From Candidatus Auribacterota bacterium (lineage in GTDB: Bacteria; Auribacterota; UBA6266), in the NCBI GenBank assembly GCA_016933315.1, contig JAFGBE010000155.1, positions 1-13,456 of the forward strand: a stretch of DNA of 13,456 nt, written 5' to 3'. Both the position numbers and the translations under genes were made by a program. This document shows positions 1 through 6,960 of the stretch, piece by piece (the stretch's first letter is position 1; each line of letters begins with the position of its first letter). The notes under the pieces are model-generated. The model had not been told where the DNA came from. It saw nothing but the letters and a program-made list of their open reading frames with translations, and did no database searches.

Positions 1-160
1 AACTGACAATATCATCATTAACGGTAAAAGATGTGCGGAAATCCAATTTTAGATATTCCGTCAAATAAGTAAGGGCTGTCTGGATTATGGCTTTCCTGTA
101 CGATTCCCTAACATCGACCAGAACGCCATCTATATCAAAAATTCCCAAGCCGGCTTTCAA
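1..160 (-). CDS. HAD-superfamily hydrolase, N-terminal part (cut by window edge)
   Basis: Only the first 53 residues are present; the gene runs off the left edge. The N-terminus reads KAGLGIFDIDGVLVDVRESY, in which DIDGVLVD is HAD motif I, with the nucleophile and acid aspartates two residues apart. The following VRESYRKAIIQTA resembles the subfamily IA hypothetical group TIGR01548, but that assignment is from memory and the rest of the protein is not visible. Members are phosphatases or phosphotransferases acting on small phosphorylated molecules in the cytoplasm; the substrate cannot be told. The start is a TTG (158-160) overlapping the upstream gene's TGA as TTGA, with a GAGGT Shine-Dalgarno six bases before it inside the upstream coding region. 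Translation is therefore probably coupled to the secreted glycosidase gene. Confidence 0.8.
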   Translation of the reverse strand, partial: MKAGLGIFDIDGVLVDVRESYRKAIIQTALTYLTEYLKLDFRTSFTVNDDIVS

Positions 161-3100
161 ATGGTTACCTCGATCTTTGCCGGGAGAGAACTGAAGTGTA
201 CGCTGTTATCTGATATCTCAGCGGCCTCTCCGTTCACTACCGCTTTCGCCGCGCCAAATCCGGCGGGAAGCAGTATTGAAAATCCTCCGGGAGGCACAGC
301 ATCTCCGCTGAATTCAAACACTATATTTCCCTTCTTTCTAGCCGCCGAATAACTTATTTTTCCGTACATAGTCGGGAGATTTGAAACTTTTATCCCTTTA
401 TCGAACCACTCCGGCACAAGCCCGGATCCCACAATCAGTTTTTCCCCTTTCTCATATACCAGCATCGTCCTGACGGCGCTTATATAACCTGAGCCTACCC
501 ATGTATGCGGCATATCTCCGATATATGAAGGAGCCCGGGGATCCGCATGGACGACTTCAGCGAAATGGTTCCATGCAAAAGGCCTGACGGAATCCGCAGT
601 AAAATATCTTAGCATACTGATTGCTTTTTCCCTATCATTCATTCTCAGGAAGGCATCCGCAGACCTTACTTCGTAAGGGGTAAAAGTGGCCTCTCCGCCA
701 GGTATCAGCCTTTTGCTGAAATCCTCATAATACCTGCTGAAGGTATATTGCAGCGGTTCTTCCGGCAATAAATCCTCTTCCCCGCACGCCATAACGGCTA
801 TGGCTGTAGATGTAGCATCAAAATCCCCTTTCTCAGCGCAGCCGGGAATATACTTTATGCCGTCACGCTGCATGACCCTGTCGATAGACGAATACAGGCA
901 ACGGCGGAAATCCGCCTCTTCATCAGCCAGCCATTTCAAATCAGAACCCTTGCCGAGCACCTGCGCCAAATGAATACCGTCTTTCAGCCCTCTCAGATAC
1001 CAGAAATCGTCCCAATAGCTGTGGGTCGCCGGGAAATACCCCTCATGGCTGTTTGATCTAGGCAATATTCCATAGAAAGGCGTGTTTTCCAAAGTTTCAG
1101 ATTTATTCTCCTTACGCAGCAAAGCGGCAAATTTCAAGGCCCTGATAACCGCGGGATATATCCTTTCAAGGTACATCCTGTCTTTGCTGTAATCGTAATA
1201 CTGCCTGACAAGAAAAACATATTCTCCCTGGCTGTCATATTCATGCCCTTCGCCGGTTTTGTCGGTATTAAAACCAACCGGATTCTTGCCATTGAAGAAA
1301 ATCCACGGGACCCATCCCGAGTCAGATATCATCGGCGTGACCGCATCGATATATTTTCTGACTTCATCCGCCAAGGCGGCTCTCAGCAATGCAACACATG
1401 TCATAGCCCCGTCTCTTACCCATGAATGATCATAGTTCCTTGGTCCGGGTTTTATAAAAGAACCATCCTTATTTATAAGTATATAAGCCACATTGCTTTT
1501 CATTATATCAATAAGCCTCTGTTCCGGAATTTCAACATCATATTTATCCAGAATAGTGTGCCAGTATTTTTTCCGGGCCTGCCATTCACTGTTGAAATAA
1601 GTGCTTTTATTAGAGGCTTCGACCCACTCCTGAAAACGAGAACCGGCATCCAGCGGAAATAATAAAATAATATCTTTCGACTCCCCTGCCTTAAGTTTCA
1701 TATCAAACAATAACCCTGCGCTTACTTTCCCTTCCGGGTCAAAAGCGTTTTTAGCTTCGGGCACACTCAAATCATCAATATATTTCGATATATCGCCTTC
1801 CGTGAGAGACGAGGCTCCGAACTTATCCGGCCTCATCAGCGGCACCAGCGCAGTCTTCCCGTTGACATTCAAAGACACCATACCGTCCTTATCGATAAAA
1901 TCAGCAGAGCTTATCGGAGAGAAGCCGCCGTGCTGCCAGACGGGGTTAAGCTGTACAGGCCTGATTCCCAATATCAACCTCGCAGACAAATCCGCATCCG
2001 AATTGTTTTTAACCGTATATTTAACCGCCGCATACGAATTTGAAGCCTCGCCGGCAGAAAGAACCGATACCCCGAGGCTCCAGTTTCCGCCGTCCCAGAC
2101 TACCGAAGGCATCGGGAGGTATGAATCTTCCAGAGACTGATATAGTTTCACATCAGCCCATGTATAAGCCTTTCCGCCTGTACATAAAAAAGGCATTATG
2201 CTGAAACTGTTAATTTTCGGTTCGAACGTACCGGTCTCGCCTATAAGAGCTTCATTTTCAGAACCGATGACACCGGAGACTGTCCAGAACTCCTGTTTTC
2301 TTCTCAGCCACATGGGAAATAAACCTTCCTTCAGGTCTTTAGCCAGCGCCTGATAATTCTTAATCGGAGTAGCCTGTTCTTCCCCGCTTTTAAGCTCAAA
2401 TTCCGCAATTTCACAGGGCTCTGTTTTCCCGGGCTTCAAAATGTGAAATCTTATAAAGTTGGCATTCCCGGCATTGAAAAAAACCCAATCCCTGTCTCCA
2501 TTCCCTTTTTCCTCGAGAAAAACTTTTTTCCATTCTTTGCCGTCCATAGAAACTTCAACGGCATACGATTTGGCGTAATTTTCCCCCCATAGTATTTCTA
2601 CCCCGCCCAGATTAAATGTCCGGGGTAATTTTACAGTCAGATATCTTTCTCCGTTGCCGCCTGATTTCCAACATGTTTCCTTGTCTCCATCCGCGGAAAA
2701 TTCAGGTTTGTATTCGCTATCTGAACCTTTCGTAATAAACCTTAACGCATCCTGTTCGCGGAAAAATTCAATTTCAAAAATAGAATATCCCCATCCTGTC
2801 CCTCTCTGATACCCTTCAATCCTGAAAAACTTTGCCTTCACCGGCTTGAAGAAAATTATATCCGTCTTGCCGTCTCCGTCTTGCGTTTCATAAACCTTTT
2901 TCCAGTCTTTGCCGTCAGATGAAACCTGCAAGCTGTACTTTTCGCCGAAAGCGGTCTCCCATACCATTTTCACACCCGCGAGAGTGACCTCGTTTTCGAA
3001 TTCTCCGATCCACCATTCATCATCCGTAAAATTACTGCTCCATCTTGTCTTAATATCACCGTCAACCGCTTTTTGCGGGTCGTACGCTCCGTCGCCAGAA

Positions 3101-3603
3101 GAGGCCGACGCCCGCACATTTATCGGATCAGGCTCGTTGAACATTACCTCGAACAGTGAATTACCCCATTTGGTGGCTCTTTTCAGGCATATTATTTTTA
3201 CAAACCTCGCTTCAACCGGGTTAAACCTTATAGTATCCTTGGCGCCCGCAGAACCGTTTTTTAAAACAATATCTTTCCAATCCTGTCCGTCAGCGGAAAA
3301 AAGTATTTTATAATCCGACGGATAAGCATCTTCCCAATAAATCGTAATCTTTCCGACTGTTCTAACCCTGCCCAAATCAATTTCAAGCCATTCACCGTCT
3401 TTAAACTGGCTGCTCCATCTTGTAGCCAGATCCCCGTCAATCGCACAGGAGGCCCCAAAATCACTCTCCTGCGATGACGCAACCGCTTTCCAGCAATCCC
3501 TGTCGGTAACAGGATCCAGGCCCGCAGAAAGACAATCACATGAAAAAATTACCGCAAAACAAAACAAAACCGTTTTCAGGCTTTTGCTGATTGTACGCTT
3601 CAT
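157..3603 (-). CDS. Secreted protein with three F5/8 type C (discoidin) domains and a six-hairpin glycosidase domain
   Basis: This 1148-residue exported protein probably cleaves or binds polysaccharide outside the cytoplasmic membrane. Residues 1-28 are a signal peptide: MKR start, hydrophobic core, LSA before the likely cut. Three discoidin-like beta-sandwiches follow at about 32-156, 158-281 and 283-406. The first two share DGD..TRWSS and a W-rich start, while the third has lost most of this (DGDKETCWKSGG). Residues about 430-670 look like a beta-sandwich lead-in, 680-1060 like an (alpha/alpha)6 barrel, and the last 90 like a beta cap. The barrel has HSWVRDGAM (726-734), EYDSQGEY (788-795), YWDDFWYLRG (863-872) and MPHTWVGSGY (1031-1040), reminiscent of GH15 glucoamylase/debranching-type enzymes; the exact family, substrate and catalytic acids are not established. 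An in-frame ATG 18 codons upstream would overlap xer; the inner ATG has a strong Shine-Dalgarno and signal peptide, so it is preferred. Confidence 0.8.
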   Translation of the reverse strand: MKRTISKSLKTVLFCFAVIFSCDCLSAGLDPVTDRDCWKAVASSQESDFGASCAIDGDLATRWSSQFKDGEWLEIDLGRVRTVGKITIYWEDAYPSDYKILFSADGQDWKDIVLKNGSAGAKDTIRFNPVEARFVKIICLKRATKWGNSLFEVMFNEPDPINVRASASSGDGAYDPQKAVDGDIKTRWSSNFTDDEWWIGEFENEVTLAGVKMVWETAFGEKYSLQVSSDGKDWKKVYETQDGDGKTDIIFFKPVKAKFFRIEGYQRGTGWGYSIFEIEFFREQDALRFITKGSDSEYKPEFSADGDKETCWKSGGNGERYLTVKLPRTFNLGGVEILWGENYAKSYAVEVSMDGKEWKKVFLEEKGNGDRDWVFFNAGNANFIRFHILKPGKTEPCEIAEFELKSGEEQATPIKNYQALAKDLKEGLFPMWLRRKQEFWTVSGVIGSENEALIGETGTFEPKINSFSIMPFLCTGGKAYTWADVKLYQSLEDSYLPMPSVVWDGGNWSLGVSVLSAGEASNSYAAVKYTVKNNSDADLSARLILGIRPVQLNPVWQHGGFSPISSADFIDKDGMVSLNVNGKTALVPLMRPDKFGASSLTEGDISKYIDDLSVPEAKNAFDPEGKVSAGLLFDMKLKAGESKDIILLFPLDAGSRFQEWVEASNKSTYFNSEWQARKKYWHTILDKYDVEIPEQRLIDIMKSNVAYILINKDGSFIKPGPRNYDHSWVRDGAMTCVALLRAALADEVRKYIDAVTPMISDSGWVPWIFFNGKNPVGFNTDKTGEGHEYDSQGEYVFLVRQYYDYSKDRMYLERIYPAVIRALKFAALLRKENKSETLENTPFYGILPRSNSHEGYFPATHSYWDDFWYLRGLKDGIHLAQVLGKGSDLKWLADEEADFRRCLYSSIDRVMQRDGIKYIPGCAEKGDFDATSTAIAVMACGEEDLLPEEPLQYTFSRYYEDFSKRLIPGGEATFTPYEVRSADAFLRMNDREKAISMLRYFTADSVRPFAWNHFAEVVHADPRAPSYIGDMPHTWVGSGYISAVRTMLVYEKGEKLIVGSGLVPEWFDKGIKVSNLPTMYGKISYSAARKKGNIVFEFSGDAVPPGGFSILLPAGFGAAKAVVNGEAAEISDNSVHFSSLPAKIEVTI
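167..171 (-). promoter_or_regulatory. Shine-Dalgarno for the TTG-started HAD gene
   Basis: GAGGT on the minus strand lies six bases before the TTG at 158-160, inside the last codons of the glycosidase gene. It supports a TTG start overlapping the TGA of that gene rather than some later codon, since the HAD motif I begins only eight codons further on. Confidence 0.5.
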
Positions 3604-3607
3604 TAAT

Positions 3608-3613
3608 CCTCCC
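3608..3613 (-). promoter_or_regulatory. Strong Shine-Dalgarno deciding the discoidin-glycosidase start
   Basis: GGGAGG on the minus strand is four bases before the ATG at 3601-3603, in the 28-base gap after the xer stop codon. No comparable site precedes the ATG 18 codons further upstream, which lies within xer. This favours the 1148-residue product beginning directly with a signal peptide. Confidence 0.7.
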
Positions 3614-3631
3614 GGCTGTAACTTAGTAAAA

Positions 3632-4534
3632 TTAAGCTCTCGGATGAGCTTTATCATACACTTTCTTTAACTTTTCGGTCGTGACATGCGTGTATATCTG
3701 CGTCGTTGAAAGGCTTGAATGGCCTAATAATTCCTGGACTGAACGCAAGTCCGCCCCAGCATCAAGCATATGAGTAGCAAATGTATGCCTCAGCACATGC
3801 GGGGATATCTTGTGTTCAAGCGCGGCTCCCTGTATGTATTTATCAACAATCCGCCTCACGCTCCTGTCTGTTATTCTCTGCCCGTATTTATTCAGGAAAA
3901 CGGCGTTAAAATCGGCGCGCCGCCCTTTATAGTCACCCTTTTTCCTCTTATTGATATACTCGTTCAGTATGTTGACTGCAACCGAACCTATCGGCACAAG
4001 CCGCTCTTTCTTCCCTTTTCCCTTTACTTTCAGAACTTCACCGATTAAATCCACATTCCCGGTATTCAGCCCCACCAGTTCGCTTACCCTGATCCCCGAA
4101 CTGTATAATATTTCCAGGATAGCCCTGTCCCTTAATCCATCCAGGGTATCGACAGCAGGAGCTTCCAGTAATCTGCCGATTTCCTTCATGTCCAGGAAAT
4201 TGGGCAATTTCCTATCTTTTTTTGGCATAATCATACCCACGGCGGGATTTGCTTTTATGAGACCTTCCCTGAGCATATACCGGAAAAAAGACCTTAAAGC
4301 AGCTATTTTTCTGACAATCGTTGAGCGGGAATAGTTTTTATCTTTAATATTCGCCAGGAAATTCCTTATCGTTATATGGTCTATCTCATTAAGCCTGTCC
4401 AGCACAGAATAATTTTTGTCTGAGATAAACTCCACAAACTGGAGGAGGTCGTTCCTGTAGTTCCTTATGGTGTGAGAGGACGCGTCTTTCTCTACTTTCA
4501 AATAATTAAGGAACTGGGCGATTTCATTAATCAT
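3632..4534 (-). CDS. xerD: XerC/XerD-type tyrosine recombinase
   Basis: This 300-residue site-specific recombinase likely resolves chromosome dimers at dif with FtsK. Its length matches the XerC/XerD family. The N-terminal SAM-like core-binding domain covers about 1-100 (FLNYLKVEKDASSHTIRNY), and the catalytic domain 108-295. All six active-site residues are visible by alignment to E. coli XerD: Arg149 (SSGIRVSEL), Lys173 (KGKGKKERLVP), His246 and Arg249 (SPHVLRH), His272 (LLGHSSLSTTQ) and nucleophile Tyr281 (IYTHV). XerC cannot be told from XerD by eye, and the symbol is a best guess; some phyla have a single Xer. The ATG lies inside the last codons of the upstream hydrolase gene (ATGATTAA, 8-base overlap) with only a weak, distant GGTGG, so expression probably depends on reinitiation. 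Proximity to topA and dprA fits the known xerC neighbourhood. Confidence 0.93.
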   Translation of the reverse strand: MINEIAQFLNYLKVEKDASSHTIRNYRNDLLQFVEFISDKNYSVLDRLNEIDHITIRNFLANIKDKNYSRSTIVRKIAALRSFFRYMLREGLIKANPAVGMIMPKKDRKLPNFLDMKEIGRLLEAPAVDTLDGLRDRAILEILYSSGIRVSELVGLNTGNVDLIGEVLKVKGKGKKERLVPIGSVAVNILNEYINKRKKGDYKGRRADFNAVFLNKYGQRITDRSVRRIVDKYIQGAALEHKISPHVLRHTFATHMLDAGADLRSVQELLGHSSLSTTQIYTHVTTEKLKKVYDKAHPRA

Positions 4535-6887
4535 CGGATTTGAGTATCCACCCTTTGTTGCTCCTTCTTTTTGTTCCGGCCCATTTCTTCTTAAATATCC
4601 GGCAGGCTAAATCCGCGCTGAAATCAGGCACTTTTATTTCCATCAACCCGTCACGCGATTTCACCCTGTCTTTCTTAAACCAGCCGCCATTATAAGTATC
4701 CCACCATTCTATATGGTAAAACCCGTCTTTCATTCCTTTTAGATTAAACGCCGCCTTTCTTATTTCCCCTGGCTTAAGGGAATTATAGGAAGATGAAGCG
4801 TTACTTGCCTTGTTCTGTATCCAGAGGATGGATTCCTCATCCCTACTTAACCCCAAAACCCTTATATCGGGAAAAGAGCTGTCTTTATAATTTGTCAACT
4901 TCACATTTACTATCTGCATCCAGTCTTTCCCCTCGTTTTCAATCATTATCGTGTGTTTCCCTTCGGAGATATCAACGGCATACTCGGAGTTATATATCGC
5001 CTGATAGATATTCCACTGTTTCTGAAATTCAGTCTTTTCCCAGCCGCCTTCCGTTTTTGTTTCGGGAGCAGTAGGAAAATACTTCCTGAAAACCTCTTTG
5101 CCGTCAACATAAACCCTGAGGTCTCCGCTCTGGGACACCTTGCCGATACTTACGATAAACTGTCCGGGCACATGATAATCAACATGGAAAACAGGTTTTA
5201 TCCTGACATCTTCCTTGTCGGTCCCATGAAGATACATATTCAGCTGGCCGCCCGTAACCTGAGCGTCGCTGCCTACCCGGAATTCGCGTGACGACATATC
5301 TCCCCATATACTGGAAGGCCACAGAACCATATCAGTATATTCTACTTCGTCCTGCTCCTGCATGCTTACCGGGACGGTTGTCTCAACCCTCGCAAAATTC
5401 CCGTCTAACCAGTCAATGGCATCGACAAACCCTCTGAATGCACGATAATGGGAATAAAGATTTTTTCTGTATATATACTTATCCCACCACCAATTTATAG
5501 TCCCCCCGAATGAGCCGGACATGGCGGAAGCCCATAACCCGTTGTGAAGATTAACTCCTTCTCCTTTAGTATCGTAATGGACATCATCTTTATGAATATC
5601 TATCCCGTATTCGGCAACAAGGCACGGTTTCCGGTATCTGTCTATCATGCTGCTGACGTTTTTAGCGACATTCCCGACATGGTCTTCAGTCACTACCTCG
5701 CCATAAATATGCAATTGGGTAAAATCCACATTTTTGAGAAACCATGTTTTGTCCTTATCATAATTTTCACCCCACGGGTACCCCAGACTCAGGGATACAC
5801 AGTGCCCGTAAGGGTCTATTTTCTTAACATAATCCGTCATTTCCTTAAGCCAGTCGTGTCTTGCATTAACCTCATTCCAAAATTCTACGCACATAAGATT
5901 AGGGAAATGACCCCATCTTGAGATTACATAAGAAAGCTGTTTCTTATAAAATTCCCGGGCTTTCGCATTGATCCAGAAATCTTCCGGATTGCCGCATGGT
6001 CCGCCGTTCACTATGTTGTAGGGATTGTTTTCCCAGTCTTCCTCTCCCCAGTGGCCTTTTTCTTGCATAAATTCCCCATATGTCCCCAGGGTCAGCATTA
6101 TATAAATTCCATTTTTCCTGGCTTCTTCAAAAATATGGTCGAGCCGCCAGGAATTTTCCAGGGAATAAAAACCTATTCCATAAAGATCTCCCGGGGCTTT
6201 CCTTTTCTCAGTCCATTCAAGGTCCAGGTTCCACCTTACGGACCATATCCTTGCGAAATTACATCCGTTTTCCGAAAGCTTGCCGAAATATCTGTCATAA
6301 TCAAATGTCTGCCTCATGTCATCGGCCCAGCCGATGTTCATACCCACCGCAAAAAACGCCTTTCCCCCGTCGAAAAAGGGATAGTCTCTGCTTTTCCGGG
6401 GATCGACATGTATAAATCCCCCGGCATCCGAGGGCTTAACATCAAAAGAGTCCTGCGCGGACTCAACTGCGCCGGACCTGTCTTTCAGGCAGACCCGAAA
6501 ACTGTAAGTGCCCGTTTCCACAGGCGTAAAATATATCTTCCACTGTGGGCCGCCCTTTTTGGATAATTCTTCCTTGTGGAATGAACCGCCTCTTTCAAAC
6601 TGCTGGAAGAAATATCCCCGGATTTTCTTTTCCATTCCTGAGGGTGAGAGAAATATCCCTGACAGCTCTATTTCATCGGCGTCAAACGGATTATTGTACG
6701 AAGCGGTCAGCTCTACGGTTATTTCCAATGGCTCATATAATTCCACCGTATGCGCCGACTTAACGATTTTTCCCAGAGAAAGCTGCGCGTCCGAATAAAA
6801 TACGCCGGAGGGTTCTCCGGAAAACGCAAAGCTTAAAGAGAAAGAGATAAAAACAGAAAAAATAACCAGAAAGTAAATTCTTCTCAT
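4527..6887 (-). CDS. Secreted DUF5060-type glycoside hydrolase with clan GH-A TIM barrel
   Basis: This 786-residue exported protein is a probable polysaccharide hydrolase. Residues 1-21 or so are a signal peptide (MRRIYFLVIFSVFISFSLSF then AFSGEP). A beta-sandwich resembling DUF5060 spans about 30-152, ending in YSFRVCLKDRSG and FIHVDPRKSRDYPFF. The TIM barrel follows at about 160-495: NFARIWSVRWNLDLEW on an early strand, the acid/base Glu339 in EFWNEVN, and the nucleophile candidate Glu426 in LVAEYGID, the usual clan GH-A spacing between strands 4 and 7. Residues 525-668 look like a galactose-binding-like jelly roll (GKHTIMIENEGKDW), and 675-765 like a C-terminal Ig-like domain (ILWIQNKASN, HIEWWDTYNGGW). 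The final 18 residues are basic and beyond any recognisable domain. A TTG two codons upstream is possible, but the ATG has better spacing (nine bases) from AGGG. The exact GH family and substrate are unknown. Confidence 0.82.
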   Translation of the reverse strand: MRRIYFLVIFSVFISFSLSFAFSGEPSGVFYSDAQLSLGKIVKSAHTVELYEPLEITVELTASYNNPFDADEIELSGIFLSPSGMEKKIRGYFFQQFERGGSFHKEELSKKGGPQWKIYFTPVETGTYSFRVCLKDRSGAVESAQDSFDVKPSDAGGFIHVDPRKSRDYPFFDGGKAFFAVGMNIGWADDMRQTFDYDRYFGKLSENGCNFARIWSVRWNLDLEWTEKRKAPGDLYGIGFYSLENSWRLDHIFEEARKNGIYIMLTLGTYGEFMQEKGHWGEEDWENNPYNIVNGGPCGNPEDFWINAKAREFYKKQLSYVISRWGHFPNLMCVEFWNEVNARHDWLKEMTDYVKKIDPYGHCVSLSLGYPWGENYDKDKTWFLKNVDFTQLHIYGEVVTEDHVGNVAKNVSSMIDRYRKPCLVAEYGIDIHKDDVHYDTKGEGVNLHNGLWASAMSGSFGGTINWWWDKYIYRKNLYSHYRAFRGFVDAIDWLDGNFARVETTVPVSMQEQDEVEYTDMVLWPSSIWGDMSSREFRVGSDAQVTGGQLNMYLHGTDKEDVRIKPVFHVDYHVPGQFIVSIGKVSQSGDLRVYVDGKEVFRKYFPTAPETKTEGGWEKTEFQKQWNIYQAIYNSEYAVDISEGKHTIMIENEGKDWMQIVNVKLTNYKDSSFPDIRVLGLSRDEESILWIQNKASNASSSYNSLKPGEIRKAAFNLKGMKDGFYHIEWWDTYNGGWFKKDRVKSRDGLMEIKVPDFSADLACRIFKKKWAGTKRRSNKGWILKSDD

Positions 6888-6921
6888 AAACAAAAACCCT
6901 GCCGGAACGATATTTTAGTAT

Positions 6922-6949
6922 TTTATATCAAATGGGATGATTTTGTAAG
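6922..6949 (-). promoter_or_regulatory. Possible sigma70-type promoter for the DUF5060 hydrolase
   Basis: In the 73-base gap after topA, the minus strand has CTTACA, a 16-base spacer, then TATAAA, matching 4/6 and 5/6 of the consensus. Transcription would begin about 25-30 bases before the hydrolase ATG. The region is AT-rich, so a chance match is possible. Confidence 0.35.
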
Positions 6950-6960
6950 ATAAAACACAC

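Noticed and set aside
3604..3657. Eighteen-codon N-terminal extension of the discoidin-glycosidase
   Set aside because: It would overlap xer, lacks a Shine-Dalgarno and would bury the signal peptide; the inner ATG has GGGAGG.
3632..4534. Mobile-element integrase rather than housekeeping Xer
   Set aside because: The length, all six active-site positions and the neighbouring topA and dprA fit chromosomal Xer; no attachment repeats, tRNA or phage genes are next to it.
6051..6566. Plus-strand open frame of 171 codons
   Set aside because: It lies wholly within the minus-strand DUF5060 hydrolase, shows no recognisable domain, and is best explained as a shadow frame.
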